A stretch of DNA of 64,000 nucleotides from Georgenia ruanii (GTDB lineage Bacteria > Actinomycetota > Actinomycetes > Actinomycetales > Actinomycetaceae). The notes under the pieces are model-generated. The model worked only from the letters and a program-made list of their open reading frames with translations. It was not told the origin of the DNA and made no database searches. The stretch is from NCBI RefSeq assembly GCF_009193175.1, contig NZ_VUKE01000013.1, positions 1-64,000 of the forward strand, written 5' to 3'. This document shows, piece after piece, positions 42,071 to 51,262 of this stretch (position 1 is its first letter; each line of letters starts with the position of its first letter). The position numbers and the translations under genes are program-made.

Positions 42071-43714
42071 ATGGCACTTGCTGGACACCGGCGCCGTGCC
42101 CTGGGCGCGGTCGGCATCTCCGCCGCCCTCGCCCTGGTGCTCGCCTCCTGCGCCAAGACCGACGACACCACCGGCGGCGACAAGAGCGGCGGCGGCGGCT
42201 CCGCGGGCATCACGGTCGGCACCACGGACAGAATCACCTCCCTCGACCCGGCCGGTTCGTACGACAACGGCTCCTTCGCCGTGCAGAACCAGGTCTACCC
42301 GTTCCTCCTCAACTCCCCTTACGGCAGCCCCGACGTCGAGCCGGACATCGCCGAGAGCGCCGAGTTCACCTCCCCCACCGAGTACACCGTCAAGCTCAAG
42401 AGCGGCCTGAAGTGGGCTAACGGCAACGACCTGACCTCGTCGGACGTGAAGTTCAGCTTCGACCGTCAGCTCGCCATCGCCGACCCGAACGGCCCGTCGT
42501 CGCTGCTGTACAACCTCGAGAGCACCGAGGCGACGGACGACCTCACGGTCGTCTTCCACCTCAAGAGCGAGAACGACCAGATCTTCCCGCAGATCCTCTC
42601 CTCGCCGGTCGGCCCCATCGTCGACGAGGACTCCTTCTCCGCCACCGCGCTGACGCCGTCGGCGGACATCGTCAAGGCCAAGGCGTTCGCCGGCCCGTAC
42701 ACGATCACCGACTACACCGAGAACGAGCTCGTCAAGTACGCCGCCTACGACGGCTACCAGGGCCTGCTGGGCAAGCCGAAGACGGCCTCGATCACCGCTC
42801 AGTACTTCACCGAGGAGACCTCGCTCAAGCTCGCGGTCCAGCAGGGCGACGTCGACGTCGCCACCCGCAGCCTCAGCCCCACCGACCTCGCGGACCTGCG
42901 CAAGGACGAGAAGGTCAAGGTCTACGACGGCCCGGGCGGGGAGATCCGCTACATCGTCTTCAACTTCAACACCCAGCCCTACGGCGCCACGACGCCGGAG
43001 GCGGATCCGGCCAAGGCGCTGGCCGTGCGTCAGGCCGTCGCCAACCTCCTCGACCGCGACGCGCTGTCGAACGAGATCTACAACGGCGCCTACACCCCGC
43101 TGTACTCCTACATCCCCGAGGGCCTCACCGGCGCGGCGCAGCCGCTCAAGGAGCTCTACGGCGACGGCAACGGCGGCCCGGACGCCGACAAGGCCAAGGC
43201 GGCGCTCGAAGCCGCGGGTGTGACCACGCCCGTGAAGCTCAACTTGCAGTTCAGCCCCGACCACTATGGCAAGTCCTCCGACGATGAGTACGCCATGGTC
43301 GAGAAGCAGCTCGAGGCGGACGGCCTGTTCGACGTCAACCTCCAGTCGACCCTGTGGACCGTCTACAGCGCCGAGCGCACCGACGACCTCTACCCGGCCT
43401 ACCAGCTGGGCTGGTTCCCGGACTACTCCGACGCCGACAACTACCTCTCGCCGTTCTTCCTCAAGGAGAACTTCCTGGCGAACCACTACGACAACGCCGA
43501 GGTCAACGACCTCATCCTCCAGCAGGCCACCACCCCGGACGCGGCGCAGCGCACCGCGCTGATCGAGCAGATCCAGGAGAAGGTCGCGCAGGACCTGTCC
43601 ACGGTGCCGTTCCTCCAGGGCGCCCAGGTCGCGGTCGCGGCCAAGGACATCACCGGCGTCCAGGACACCCTCGACGCCTCGTTCAAGTTCCGCTACGCGG
43701 CCCTGGGCCGCTGA
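42071..43714 (+). CDS. ABC transporter substrate-binding protein, family 5 (peptide/opine/nickel type)
   Basis: A 547-residue lipoprotein (lipobox LVLASCA, Cys about 27) with the large family 5 fold. The N-terminal signature DRITSLDPAGSYDNGSF, GLKWANGNDLTSSDVKFSFDR and VRQAVANLLDRDAL are typical. Captures peptides or another solute outside the cell for the permeases encoded downstream. GAAGGA precedes the ATG. Codon usage is more optimal and its third positions more uniform than its neighbours, which suggests high expression. A strong hairpin after the gene probably limits expression of the downstream components. Confidence 0.93.
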   Translation: MALAGHRRRALGAVGISAALALVLASCAKTDDTTGGDKSGGGGSAGITVGTTDRITSLDPAGSYDNGSFAVQNQVYPFLLNSPYGSPDVEPDIAESAEFTSPTEYTVKLKSGLKWANGNDLTSSDVKFSFDRQLAIADPNGPSSLLYNLESTEATDDLTVVFHLKSENDQIFPQILSSPVGPIVDEDSFSATALTPSADIVKAKAFAGPYTITDYTENELVKYAAYDGYQGLLGKPKTASITAQYFTEETSLKLAVQQGDVDVATRSLSPTDLADLRKDEKVKVYDGPGGEIRYIVFNFNTQPYGATTPEADPAKALAVRQAVANLLDRDALSNEIYNGAYTPLYSYIPEGLTGAAQPLKELYGDGNGGPDADKAKAALEAAGVTTPVKLNLQFSPDHYGKSSDDEYAMVEKQLEADGLFDVNLQSTLWTVYSAERTDDLYPAYQLGWFPDYSDADNYLSPFFLKENFLANHYDNAEVNDLILQQATTPDAAQRTALIEQIQEKVAQDLSTVPFLQGAQVAVAAKDITGVQDTLDASFKFRYAALGR

Positions 43715-43780
43715 CCGACGGCGCGGTGCCCGCGGGCGCCGCGCCGTGGCCGGCCCTCGAGGCCGGCTGTGCACAGACCC

Positions 43781-43814
43781 GTGGGTGGTCACGGCCCCGG
43801 CCGTGACCACCCAC
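43781..43814. terminator. Perfect 16-bp hairpin between binding protein and permease
   Basis: GTGGGTGGTCACGGCC and its exact complement GGCCGTGACCACCCAC are separated by 2 nt. It lies 67 bp after the binding-protein stop and 103 bp before the permease start, in the same operon. Such a structure can protect the upstream message and attenuate the downstream one. A weaker GCCGGCC hairpin lies just before it. Confidence 0.7.
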
Positions 43815-43916
43815 CGGCGCGCGGGGGCGGTGCCGGGGACGGCGCCACCGGTGCCGGGCACGGTGCCGCGTGGCGCCACCCCGCCGCCTCCGACCTACCG
43901 AGAGGACACCCACGCG

Positions 43917-44996
43917 GTGACGATCGCCGACGAGCGGACCGTGGGCACCACGGCGACCGCCAAGACCGGAGGGGGCTCGGGACTGGGCCGGTACATCCTG
44001 GTCCGCTTCCTGCTCATCATCCCCACCGTGCTCATCCTGGTGACGCTGGTCTTCTTCCTCATGCGCGTGGTCGGGGACCCGATCACCGCCTCCGTGGGCG
44101 GGCGCCTGACCCAGGCGCAGCTCGCCGAGCGGCTGCACGCGGCCGGGTACGACCGGCCGATCCTCGTGCAGTACGGCGAGTACCTCGGCCAGGTCTTCAC
44201 CGGCGACTTCGGCCGCACCATCACCGACAACCGGGCCATCGGCGAGATCCTCGTGACCTACGGCTCCGCGACCCTGGAGCTGGTGCTCTACTCGCTGGTG
44301 GTCGCCCTCGTCGTCGGCATCCCGCTGGGCATGCTGGCCGCCTACCTGCGCGACCGCTTCCCCGACGCCGTCCTGCGCGTCTTCGCGATCCTCTGCTACG
44401 CCACCCCGGTGTTCTTCGCCGGACTGATCCTCAAGCTCGTCTTCTCCGTCTGGCTGGGCTGGTTCCCGCTCGGCGGGCGGGCCTCCACCGACGTCCAGCT
44501 CATCCTCGGGCGCATCTCCGGCTCGACCGGCATCAACACCATCGACGCCCTCCGCACCGGGCGGTGGGACCTCATCAGCGACGTCCTGGCGCACGCCGTG
44601 CTGCCCGCGGTGGCGCTCGGGCTGCTCACCGCCGGGGTGTTCCTGCGCCTGGTGCGCACCAACGTCATCGGCACGCTCGGCATGGACTACGTCGACGCCG
44701 CCCGCTCGCGCGGCGTGCGCGAGTCCCGCCTCGTGCGCCGCCACGCCTACAAGCCGGCGCTCATCCCCATCATCACCGTCATGGGCATGCAGATCGCGCT
44801 CATGATGGGCGGGGCGATCCTCACCGAGACCACCTTCGAGTGGCGCGGCCTGGGCTTCCAGCTGGCCCAGTACCTGGGCGCCCGCGACTACGTCGCGGTC
44901 CAGGGCATCGTCGCCCTCATCGCCGTGATCGTCGCCGTCACCAACTTCGTCGTGGACGTCATCGCCGCGCTGGTCGACCCGAGGGTGAGGTACTGA
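43917..44996 (+). CDS. ABC transporter permease (DppB type)
   Basis: A 359-residue permease with six helices. GRYILVRFLLIIPTVLILVTLVFFL (in part) is the hallmark first helix of DppB/OppB proteins; the EAA loop is near GMDYVDAARSRGVRESRLVRRHAYK (in part). GTG 43917 with GAGAGGA 15 bp upstream fits best, since earlier in-frame sequence is low complexity and overlaps the hairpin. Stop overlaps the next permease start (TGATG). Confidence 0.9.
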   Translation: MTIADERTVGTTATAKTGGGSGLGRYILVRFLLIIPTVLILVTLVFFLMRVVGDPITASVGGRLTQAQLAERLHAAGYDRPILVQYGEYLGQVFTGDFGRTITDNRAIGEILVTYGSATLELVLYSLVVALVVGIPLGMLAAYLRDRFPDAVLRVFAILCYATPVFFAGLILKLVFSVWLGWFPLGGRASTDVQLILGRISGSTGINTIDALRTGRWDLISDVLAHAVLPAVALGLLTAGVFLRLVRTNVIGTLGMDYVDAARSRGVRESRLVRRHAYKPALIPIITVMGMQIALMMGGAILTETTFEWRGLGFQLAQYLGARDYVAVQGIVALIAVIVAVTNFVVDVIAALVDPRVRY

Positions 44997-46111
44997 TGAG
45001 CCAGCTCCGCTCCGAGGCCGCCGGGCGGCCTGAGGTCGACCAGGCGGCGGCCGCCGCCGACGTCGTCCTACCCGGCTCCTCCGCCGAGGCCCGCTGGAAG
45101 AAGCTGCCGGTGATCTGGCACCTGCGGCGCAGCGTGGGCCTGCAGCGCGGCATGCTCGTCGCCGGGCTCGTGCTGTGCGTCGGGTTCGTCCTGCTCGCCG
45201 TCCTCGCGCCGCTCGTCACCCCGTACTCGTACAACCAGCTCAGCGGCCCGGACGGGAACTTCGCCCGCCAGGCCGCGCCGTCGGGCGAGCACGTCTGGGG
45301 CACCACCGTCGGCGGCTACGACGTCTTCTCCCGGGTGGTGTGGGGCTCGCAGACGGCGCTGCTGACGGTCGTGCTCGCCGTCGTCGCCTCGATCTTCCTC
45401 GGCGTGGCGCTGGGCCTGCTCTCGGGCTACCTCGGCGGCTGGGTGGACCGGGTCCTGGTGACCGTCGCCGACGCGATCTACGCCATGCCGTCCCTGCTGC
45501 TGGCGATCGTCATCTCGATCATCATCAGCGGCGGGCAGTCCGGCTTCCTCAGCGGCATCACCGCCGCGGCGCTGTCGATCACGGTGGTGTTCGTGCCGCA
45601 GTACTTCCGCGTGGTGCGCGCCGAGACCGTCCGCCTCAAGGCCGAGCCGTTCGTCGAGTCCGCCCGGGTCATCGGCACCTCCACCCCGCGCATCCTCGGC
45701 CGGCACGTGCTGCGCAACGCGACCCGGTCGCTGCCGCTCATCGTCACCCTCAACGCCTCCGAGGCGATCCTCACCCTGGCGGGCCTGGGCTTCCTCGGCT
45801 TCGGCATCAACCCGACGGCGGCGGCCGAGTGGGGCTACGACCTCAACCGGGCGCTCGCCGACGTCGCCAGCGGCATCTGGTGGACCGGCATCTTCCCCGG
45901 CGCCGCGATCGTGCTGCTCGTGCTCGGGGTGACGCTGGTGGGCGAGAGCCTCAACGACCTGTCCGACCCGCGCCTGCGCATCCGCCGGCGCGCGCCCCGC
46001 CGGCTCGCCGGCGCCCCCGCGCCCACCCCGGCCTCGCCGGACACCGCCGCGGACGCCGTCCCCGCCGCCGACGGCACCGCCCCCACCGCGCAGAACGGAG
46101 ACCAGGCGTGA
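44996..46111 (+). CDS. ABC transporter permease (DppC type)
   Basis: A 371-residue permease. After a soluble leader, WHLRRSVGLQRGMLVAGLVL begins helix 1 and the extracellular loop carries HVWGTTVGGYDVFSRVVWGSQ, typical of DppC. The EAA loop ESARVIGTSTPRILGRHVLRN follows. The C-terminus has an unusual 35-residue Ala/Pro/Thr-rich tail. Pairs with the DppB-type protein. Confidence 0.9.
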   Translation: MSQLRSEAAGRPEVDQAAAAADVVLPGSSAEARWKKLPVIWHLRRSVGLQRGMLVAGLVLCVGFVLLAVLAPLVTPYSYNQLSGPDGNFARQAAPSGEHVWGTTVGGYDVFSRVVWGSQTALLTVVLAVVASIFLGVALGLLSGYLGGWVDRVLVTVADAIYAMPSLLLAIVISIIISGGQSGFLSGITAAALSITVVFVPQYFRVVRAETVRLKAEPFVESARVIGTSTPRILGRHVLRNATRSLPLIVTLNASEAILTLAGLGFLGFGINPTAAAEWGYDLNRALADVASGIWWTGIFPGAAIVLLVLGVTLVGESLNDLSDPRLRIRRRAPRRLAGAPAPTPASPDTAADAVPAADGTAPTAQNGDQA

Positions 46112-47841
46112 GCCCCGTCGTCGACATCACCAACCTCGAGGTCACCTTCGCCACCGACGCCGCCCCGGTGCCCGCCGTGCGCGGGGTGTCGCTGAGCGTC
46201 GAGCCGGGCGAGGTGCTGGCCATCGTCGGGGAGTCCGGCTCGGGCAAGACGGTGACCGCCAAGACCATCCTCAAGCTGCTGCCCGACAGCGCGACGGTCT
46301 CCGGCGCCGTCGTCCTGGCCGGGCAGGACGTCGTCGGCCTCACCGGCGACGGGCTGCGCGGCGTGCGGGGCCGGGACGTGGCGATGGTGTTCCAGGAGCC
46401 GTCCACGGCGCTCAACCCGGTCTTCACGGTGGGCTGGCAGATCGCCGAGGGGCTGCGCGCGCACGGGCAGTACTCCAAGAAGGCGGCGCGCGCCAAGGCG
46501 ATCGAGATCCTCGGCAAGGTCGGCATCCCCGACCCGGAGCGCCGGGTGGACCACTACCCGCACCAGTTCTCCGGCGGGCAGAAGCAGCGCCTGGTCATCG
46601 CCATGGCGCTCGTGCTCGGCCCCAAGGTCATCGTCGCCGACGAGCCGACCACCGCCCTCGACGTCACCGTGCAGGCCGAGATCCTCGACCTGCTGCGCCG
46701 GGTGCGCACCGAGTTCGGCACCGCGATCGTGCTCATCACGCACAACATGGGCGTGGTGGCCGACCTGGCCGACCGCGTGGCGGTGATGTACCAGGGCGAG
46801 CTGGTCGAGGTCGCCGGCGTGCGCGAGCTCTTCGCCGCCCCGCGCCACGAGTACACACGACGCCTGCTCGCGGCGGTCCCCCGGCTCGGCGGCGGCGCCG
46901 ACCCGGCCCCGCGCGACCGGACTGCCGCCCCGGCCGCCCGGCACCGCCAGGACGACGACGCGGCCGGGCACCTCGAGCCCCGGCCGGACGCCGCGGGCGC
47001 CGCGGGCGGCGCGGGGCCGGCCGTGGTCGAGGCCCGCGACCTGGAGATCGTCTACCCCGGCCGCCTCGGGCAGAGCGGCTTTCGCGCCGTGCACCGGGTG
47101 AGCCTGGCGATCGCGCCGGGCGAGGTGCTCGGGCTGGTCGGCGAGTCCGGCTCCGGCAAGACGACGATCGGGCGGGCCATCGCCGGGCTGACCCGGGCGA
47201 CCGGCGGGTCGCTGCGGGTGCTCGGCCACGAGATGGTCGGCTTCCGCGAGCGCGCCTTCCGGCCGCTGCGCGCGCGCATCGGCTTCGTCTTTCAGGACCC
47301 GGCCACCAGCTTCAACCCGCTGCTCACGCTCGAGGAGGCGATCGCCGAGCCGCTGGTCGTGCACGGCCACGCCCGCGACGTGGCCGCCGCCCGGCCGCGG
47401 GTGCACGAGCTGCTCGACGCGGTGCACCTGCCGGTCGCCTACGCCCAGCGCTACCCGCACGAGCTCTCCGGCGGGCAGCGTCAGCGCGCGAGCCTGGCGC
47501 GGGGGCTCGCCCTCGACCCCGAGCTGCTCATCGCCGACGAGCCGACCTCCGCCCTCGACGTCTCCGTGCAGGCCAAGGTGCTCGAGGTCTTCACCGAGCT
47601 CCAGGCGCGGCTGGGCTTCGCCACGCTGTTCATCAGCCACGACCTCGCGGTGGTCGGCATGCTGGCGGACCGGATCGCGGTGCTCTACCGCGGCCGGCTG
47701 GTCGAGGAGGGCGCCGGCGCGCAGGTGCTCGGCGACCCGCAGCACCCCTACACCCAGCGCCTCCTGGCCTCGGTGCCGGTGCCCGACCCCGTCGAGCAGG
47801 AGCGGCGCCGCGAGGCCCTGGCGGCACTGGCCGAACGGTAG
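46108..47841 (+). CDS. Fused double ABC ATPase (DppD-DppF type)
   Basis: A 577-residue protein with two complete ATPase domains, doing in one chain what DppD and DppF do separately. First domain (about 1-260): Walker A GESGSGKTV, signature FSGGQKQRL, Walker B VIVADEPTTALD. Second domain (about 310-570): GESGSGKTT, LSGGQRQRA, LLIADEPTSALD. A Pro/Ala/Arg linker joins them. GTG overlaps the previous stop (GTGA). Each half keeps the C-terminal oligopeptide-transporter extension (HEYTRRLLAAVP; HPYTQRLLASVP). Ends the operon. Confidence 0.93.
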   Translation: MSPVVDITNLEVTFATDAAPVPAVRGVSLSVEPGEVLAIVGESGSGKTVTAKTILKLLPDSATVSGAVVLAGQDVVGLTGDGLRGVRGRDVAMVFQEPSTALNPVFTVGWQIAEGLRAHGQYSKKAARAKAIEILGKVGIPDPERRVDHYPHQFSGGQKQRLVIAMALVLGPKVIVADEPTTALDVTVQAEILDLLRRVRTEFGTAIVLITHNMGVVADLADRVAVMYQGELVEVAGVRELFAAPRHEYTRRLLAAVPRLGGGADPAPRDRTAAPAARHRQDDDAAGHLEPRPDAAGAAGGAGPAVVEARDLEIVYPGRLGQSGFRAVHRVSLAIAPGEVLGLVGESGSGKTTIGRAIAGLTRATGGSLRVLGHEMVGFRERAFRPLRARIGFVFQDPATSFNPLLTLEEAIAEPLVVHGHARDVAAARPRVHELLDAVHLPVAYAQRYPHELSGGQRQRASLARGLALDPELLIADEPTSALDVSVQAKVLEVFTELQARLGFATLFISHDLAVVGMLADRIAVLYRGRLVEEGAGAQVLGDPQHPYTQRLLASVPVPDPVEQERRREALAALAER

Positions 47842-47857
47842 CCCGCGAATCGGGGCG

Positions 47858-48145
47858 TCAGGCCGCGGCGGTACCGAGGTCGACGGTGATCAGCCGCGCC
47901 CCGGTGAGGTCCAGGCGCAGCCGGCCCTCGGCCGAGCCGAAGCGCAGCACCACGGCCGTGCAGCTCGGGCAGCGCACCACCAGCGCCGGGGCGTCGGCGT
48001 AGAGCAGGTGCGCGGCCAGCGGCGCCGCCGCCCCGCACCCCGCGCAGGTGGACACGGCCGCGGCCAGGTCGACGGTGAACAGCTCGGCCAGCGGCCCGGC
48101 CGCCGCGTTGCCGTCGAGGCGGCGCTCCTGCGTTTCCTCGTCCAT
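47858..48145 (-). CDS. DUF6510-like zinc-ribbon protein
   Basis: A 95-residue soluble protein with two Cys pairs, CAGCGA and CPSC, spaced about 30 residues apart, forming a probable zinc ribbon. It ends in a short beta-strand pattern (LRLDLTGARLITVDLG). It starts 2 bp past the stop of the flavin reductase gene and so closes a three-gene operon with that gene and the molybdopterin enzyme. Small proteins of this kind recur beside sulfite-oxidase-like enzymes in actinobacteria; the function is unknown. Confidence 0.8.
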   Translation of the reverse strand: MDEETQERRLDGNAAAGPLAELFTVDLAAAVSTCAGCGAAAPLAAHLLYADAPALVVRCPSCTAVVLRFGSAEGRLRLDLTGARLITVDLGTAAA

Positions 48146-48147
48146 CA

Positions 48148-48888
48148 CTACCCCCCGGTCGCTCCGAACCGCTCGGTCTTCACCCGGGCCGGGTCGTGGC
48201 CCAGCGCGAGCAGCTCGCGCGCCACCGCCTCGACGAACCCCGTCGGCCCGCACACCAGCACCCACGGCCGCGCCGCGGCGGGCAGCGCGTGCGCGGCCAG
48301 CATCGGCCCGTCCACCCGGCCTGTCAGCCCGGCCCAGCCCGCCGGTGCGCCGCGGGTGAGGGTCAGCCGCACCTGCGCGCCGTCGGCGGGCCGCTCCAGC
48401 TCCTCACGGCCGATGACGTCGTCGAGGGTCCGGGCGGAGTAGAGCAGCCGGACCTCGCCGCCCGCGCCCCGGTCGCGCCGGGCCGCGAGCATGCTGAGGA
48501 ACGGCACGACGCCCGAGCCGCCGGCGACCAGCTGGACGGCGCCGCCGTCGCCCGGCCAGACGAAGTAGCCACCGACCGGGCCGCGCAGCTCGAGCACGTC
48601 GCCGGGGACGAGGACGTCGGTGAGGTAGGGCGAGACCTCGCCGTCGTCGAGGCGCTCGACGACGAGCTCGACGTGCCCGGCCCGCGGCGCCGAGGCGATG
48701 GAGTAGCTGCGCTGGGCGGTGTAGCCGTCCTCGGCGGTCAGGCGCACGTCGAGGTGCTGACCGGGCACGTGCCCGGGCCAGTCCGGCGGCGCGAGCGCGA
48801 GGCGCCAGGCCCGGGCGCTCTCGCGCCCGGTGCTGCGCACCTCCGCGCGCTGCCAGGTCAGTCGCCGGCGTACCGCTGCTCGCGCCAT
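48148..48888 (-). CDS. FAD-binding oxidoreductase (ferredoxin/flavodoxin reductase-like)
   Basis: A 246-residue flavin reductase. FAD motif RSYSIAS (about residue 62), NAD(P) motif GGSGVVPFLSML and C-terminal CGPTGFVEAV. There is no ferredoxin domain, so it is a two-domain reductase. It is expected to pass electrons from NAD(P)H to or from a partner, most likely the molybdopterin enzyme encoded upstream, with which it overlaps by 31 bp. ATG 48888 was used; a slightly later start is possible. Confidence 0.88.
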   Translation of the reverse strand: MARAAVRRRLTWQRAEVRSTGRESARAWRLALAPPDWPGHVPGQHLDVRLTAEDGYTAQRSYSIASAPRAGHVELVVERLDDGEVSPYLTDVLVPGDVLELRGPVGGYFVWPGDGGAVQLVAGGSGVVPFLSMLAARRDRGAGGEVRLLYSARTLDDVIGREELERPADGAQVRLTLTRGAPAGWAGLTGRVDGPMLAAHALPAAARPWVLVCGPTGFVEAVARELLALGHDPARVKTERFGATGG

Positions 48889-49463
48889 GGGTCCCCGCGG
48901 TTGTGGTAGCCAAACGTCTCCCAGAACCCCGGCTCGTCGCGCAGGGTGAGGGTCAGCCCGCGCACCCACTTCGCCGACTTCCAGAAGTACAGGTGCGGCA
49001 CGAGCAGGCGCGCCGGGCCGCCGTGCTGGGGATCGAGCGGCGCGCCGTCGAAGGTGTCCACCACCCATGCCCGCCCGCCGCGCAGGTCCGCCAGCGGCAG
49101 GTTGGTGGTGTAGCCGCCGTCGCAGAAGGCGACGGCGAACTCGGCCGGCGTGTCCACGCCCTCGAGGAGGGTGTCCACCGAGACGCCTTCCCAGCGGGTG
49201 TCGAACTTGGACCAGCTCGTCACGCAGTGGATGTCCACGGTCGGCGCCGCGCGCGGGAGGCGGCGGAACTCGTCCCAGGTCCACCGGCGCAGGTGGTCCA
49301 CCTCGCCCCGGACGCTGAAGTCCCACTCCCCCAGCGGGGTGTGCGGCGTGGGCCCGGCGGAGAGCACCGGGAAGCCCTCGCCGACGTCGTACTGCCCGGG
49401 CGGCAGGCGGCCCGGCGGTCCGGCGCGGCGGCGTCCCTTGAAGCCGCGGGAGATGAAGGACAT
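48858..49463 (-). CDS. Molybdopterin-dependent oxidoreductase (sulfite-oxidase-like)
   Basis: A 201-residue protein with the Oxidored_molyb fold only. Mo-ligand Cys80 lies in VDIHCVTSWSKFD, followed by WEGVSVDTLL, YTTNLPL, and LYFWKSAKWVRGLTL, all conserved in the short sulfite-oxidase-like group. No Tat signal is seen, so it acts in the cytosol. Related MsrP enzymes reduce methionine sulfoxide, but the native substrate here is unknown. First gene of the operon with the FAD reductase and zinc-ribbon protein. An AGGAGGGCAGCC ribosome-binding site is strong. Confidence 0.9.
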   Translation of the reverse strand: MSFISRGFKGRRRAGPPGRLPPGQYDVGEGFPVLSAGPTPHTPLGEWDFSVRGEVDHLRRWTWDEFRRLPRAAPTVDIHCVTSWSKFDTRWEGVSVDTLLEGVDTPAEFAVAFCDGGYTTNLPLADLRGGRAWVVDTFDGAPLDPQHGGPARLLVPHLYFWKSAKWVRGLTLTLRDEPGFWETFGYHNRGDPWREQRYAGD

Positions 49464-49473
49464 GGCTGCCCTC

Positions 49474-50106
49474 CTAGGAGGCCCCGAGCACCTTGACGGC
49501 CGTGCTCCACGTGTTGCCGAGCGCCCCCTGCATGGTCATCTGGAGGAACCCGATCGCCTCGAGCTCGTGGGCGCGGCGCAACGGGCCGGCGTCGAGCGCG
49601 CGCAGCCCGGCCGACTCGACGAGGTCGGTCACGGCGGACTTGGCCTCCTCGTCGTCGGCGGCGACGAAGACGTCGAGCAGGTACCCGTCCACCTCCCCCG
49701 CCGTCAGCGGCCCGGCGAGGGTGGTGTTGAAGGCCTTGACCACGCGCGAGCCGGGCAGCTTCTTCTGGATCTCCTCCGCGGCGGAGGAGTTCGGCGGGGT
49801 GACGAGGCCGTCGAAGGTCTCGGTGTTCACCGGGTTGGTGATGTCGACGACGACCTTGCCCTCCAGCTCCGGGCCGTGGTCCTTGATCACGCTCATCACG
49901 GGCTGGTAGTACAGCGCGAGGACGACGACGTCGCCGGTGAGCGGGTCACCGAGCTGGGCCGCGGTGGCGTTGCCGCCCAGCTCGTGCGCGAGGGCCCCGG
50001 CGTGCTCGCGGTCGCGGTCGACGACCTGGATGTCGTGGTGGCCGGTCGCCGCCCGCGTGGCGATCGCCCGGCCCATGTTGCCCGTGCCGATGATGCTGAT
50101 CCTCAT
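49474..50106 (-). CDS. F420-reductase-like NAD(P)-binding protein (copy 1)
   Basis: A 210-residue Rossmann protein of the NADPH-dependent F420 reductase family. ISIIGTGNMGRAIATRA is the dinucleotide motif. VVVLALYYQPVMSVI, VVVDITNPVN, VVKAFNTTLAG and the C-terminal ALGNTWSTAVKVLG are family marks. GAGGAGGGG precedes the ATG. It is a paralogue of the gene at 51263 and the two flank the dioxygenase gene. Whether F420 is the true partner is uncertain; many bacterial members act on NADP alone. Confidence 0.85.
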   Translation of the reverse strand: MRISIIGTGNMGRAIATRAATGHHDIQVVDRDREHAGALAHELGGNATAAQLGDPLTGDVVVLALYYQPVMSVIKDHGPELEGKVVVDITNPVNTETFDGLVTPPNSSAAEEIQKKLPGSRVVKAFNTTLAGPLTAGEVDGYLLDVFVAADDEEAKSAVTDLVESAGLRALDAGPLRRAHELEAIGFLQMTMQGALGNTWSTAVKVLGAS

Positions 50107-50198
50107 CGCAGCCCCTCCTCACGGCGGCGCGTCGTTGCGTCACCACGCGTGCCACCCATGATGCGTCCGGCCGGGCGGTCCGGCATCTCCCGGGGGCG

Positions 50199-51077
50199 TC
50201 AGGCCACCTGGAAGGACCGCTTCGCGAACCCCATCATGTAGCCGTCGATGACGGTGGTGACCGGTGCGTCGGCGGCCGTCGCGGCGCCGAGGGTGACGAA
50301 CAGCGGGATGTAGTGGTCCACCGTCGGGTGCGCGTAGGGCATGCCCGGCGCCCGGGTCCGGAAGGCGGCGAGGGTGTCCACGTCGCCGCGTGCCAGCGCG
50401 TCGGCCGCCCACGCGTCGAAGTCGGAGGACCAGGTGGGGACGGCGCCCTCGAACATCTCTCGGGTGAGGTAGGGCAGCCCGTGGGTCATGAACCCCGAGC
50501 CGATGATCAGCACGCCCTCGTCGCGCAGCTCGCGCAGGCGGGCACCGATGCGCATGAGGGCGTCGGGGTCGTGGGTGGGCATCGACATCTGCAGGACGGG
50601 CACGTCCGCCAGCGGGTACATGACCTTCAGGGGCACCCACGCGCCGTGGTCGAGCCCGCGGCCCGTGTACTGGTGGATCGGCTCGGTGTCCGGCATCGCG
50701 GTCACCACCCGCCGCAGCAGCTCCGAGGCGTCGGGCGTCGCATAGGTCATCTCGTAGTAGCGCCGGTGGAACCCGCCGAAGTCGTACACGAGCGGCGTGC
50801 CGGCGTCGGAGCCGCTCAGCGCGAGCGGCGCATTCTCCCAGTGCGCGCTGACGATGAGGATCGCGCGGGGCTTGGGCAGCGACAGGGCCCACTCGGACAG
50901 CTGCCGGATCCACAGCGGGTCGTCGAACAGCGGCGGTGCCCCGTGGCTGAGGTACAGCGACGGCAGCGGGCCGTCCGCGGGCGTCCACGGCCGCTGGCGG
51001 CGGCTCGCGGCGACGGCGGTGGGCAGGTAGGTGTCGAACGCGCCCGCCGGGACGGCGGGGTTCAGCAGTGAGCTCAT
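50199..51077 (-). CDS. Class III extradiol dioxygenase family protein (YgiD/DODA-like)
   Basis: A 292-residue member of the LigB superfamily, related to 4,5-DOPA extradiol dioxygenase and YgiD. Candidate metal ligands: His in YLSHGAPPL (about residue 45), SAHWEN and GLDHGAWVPL; SGFMTHGL holds another His. It is expected to open aromatic rings of catechols. It lies between two F420-reductase-like genes on the same strand and is close to a divergent MarR gene. This combination suggests handling of phenolic or quinone compounds. Confidence 0.88.
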   Translation of the reverse strand: MSSLLNPAVPAGAFDTYLPTAVAASRRQRPWTPADGPLPSLYLSHGAPPLFDDPLWIRQLSEWALSLPKPRAILIVSAHWENAPLALSGSDAGTPLVYDFGGFHRRYYEMTYATPDASELLRRVVTAMPDTEPIHQYTGRGLDHGAWVPLKVMYPLADVPVLQMSMPTHDPDALMRIGARLRELRDEGVLIIGSGFMTHGLPYLTREMFEGAVPTWSSDFDAWAADALARGDVDTLAAFRTRAPGMPYAHPTVDHYIPLFVTLGAATAADAPVTTVIDGYMMGFAKRSFQVA

Positions 51078-51262
51078 GACGGTCCTTGGCGTGAGCGGTG
51101 CGTGGACGAAACGGTGGGGCGGGTGCGGCGGTGAGCGCCCCGGGGCGGGCCGGTGAGCGGCCCTGGGACAGGCAGTGAGCGCCCACCGGGCGGGCCGGTG
51201 CCACCCATGGTGGCACCGGCCCAGTGGGTTGCTGCGTCGGTGCGACGGCGGACCGGGCGGAG

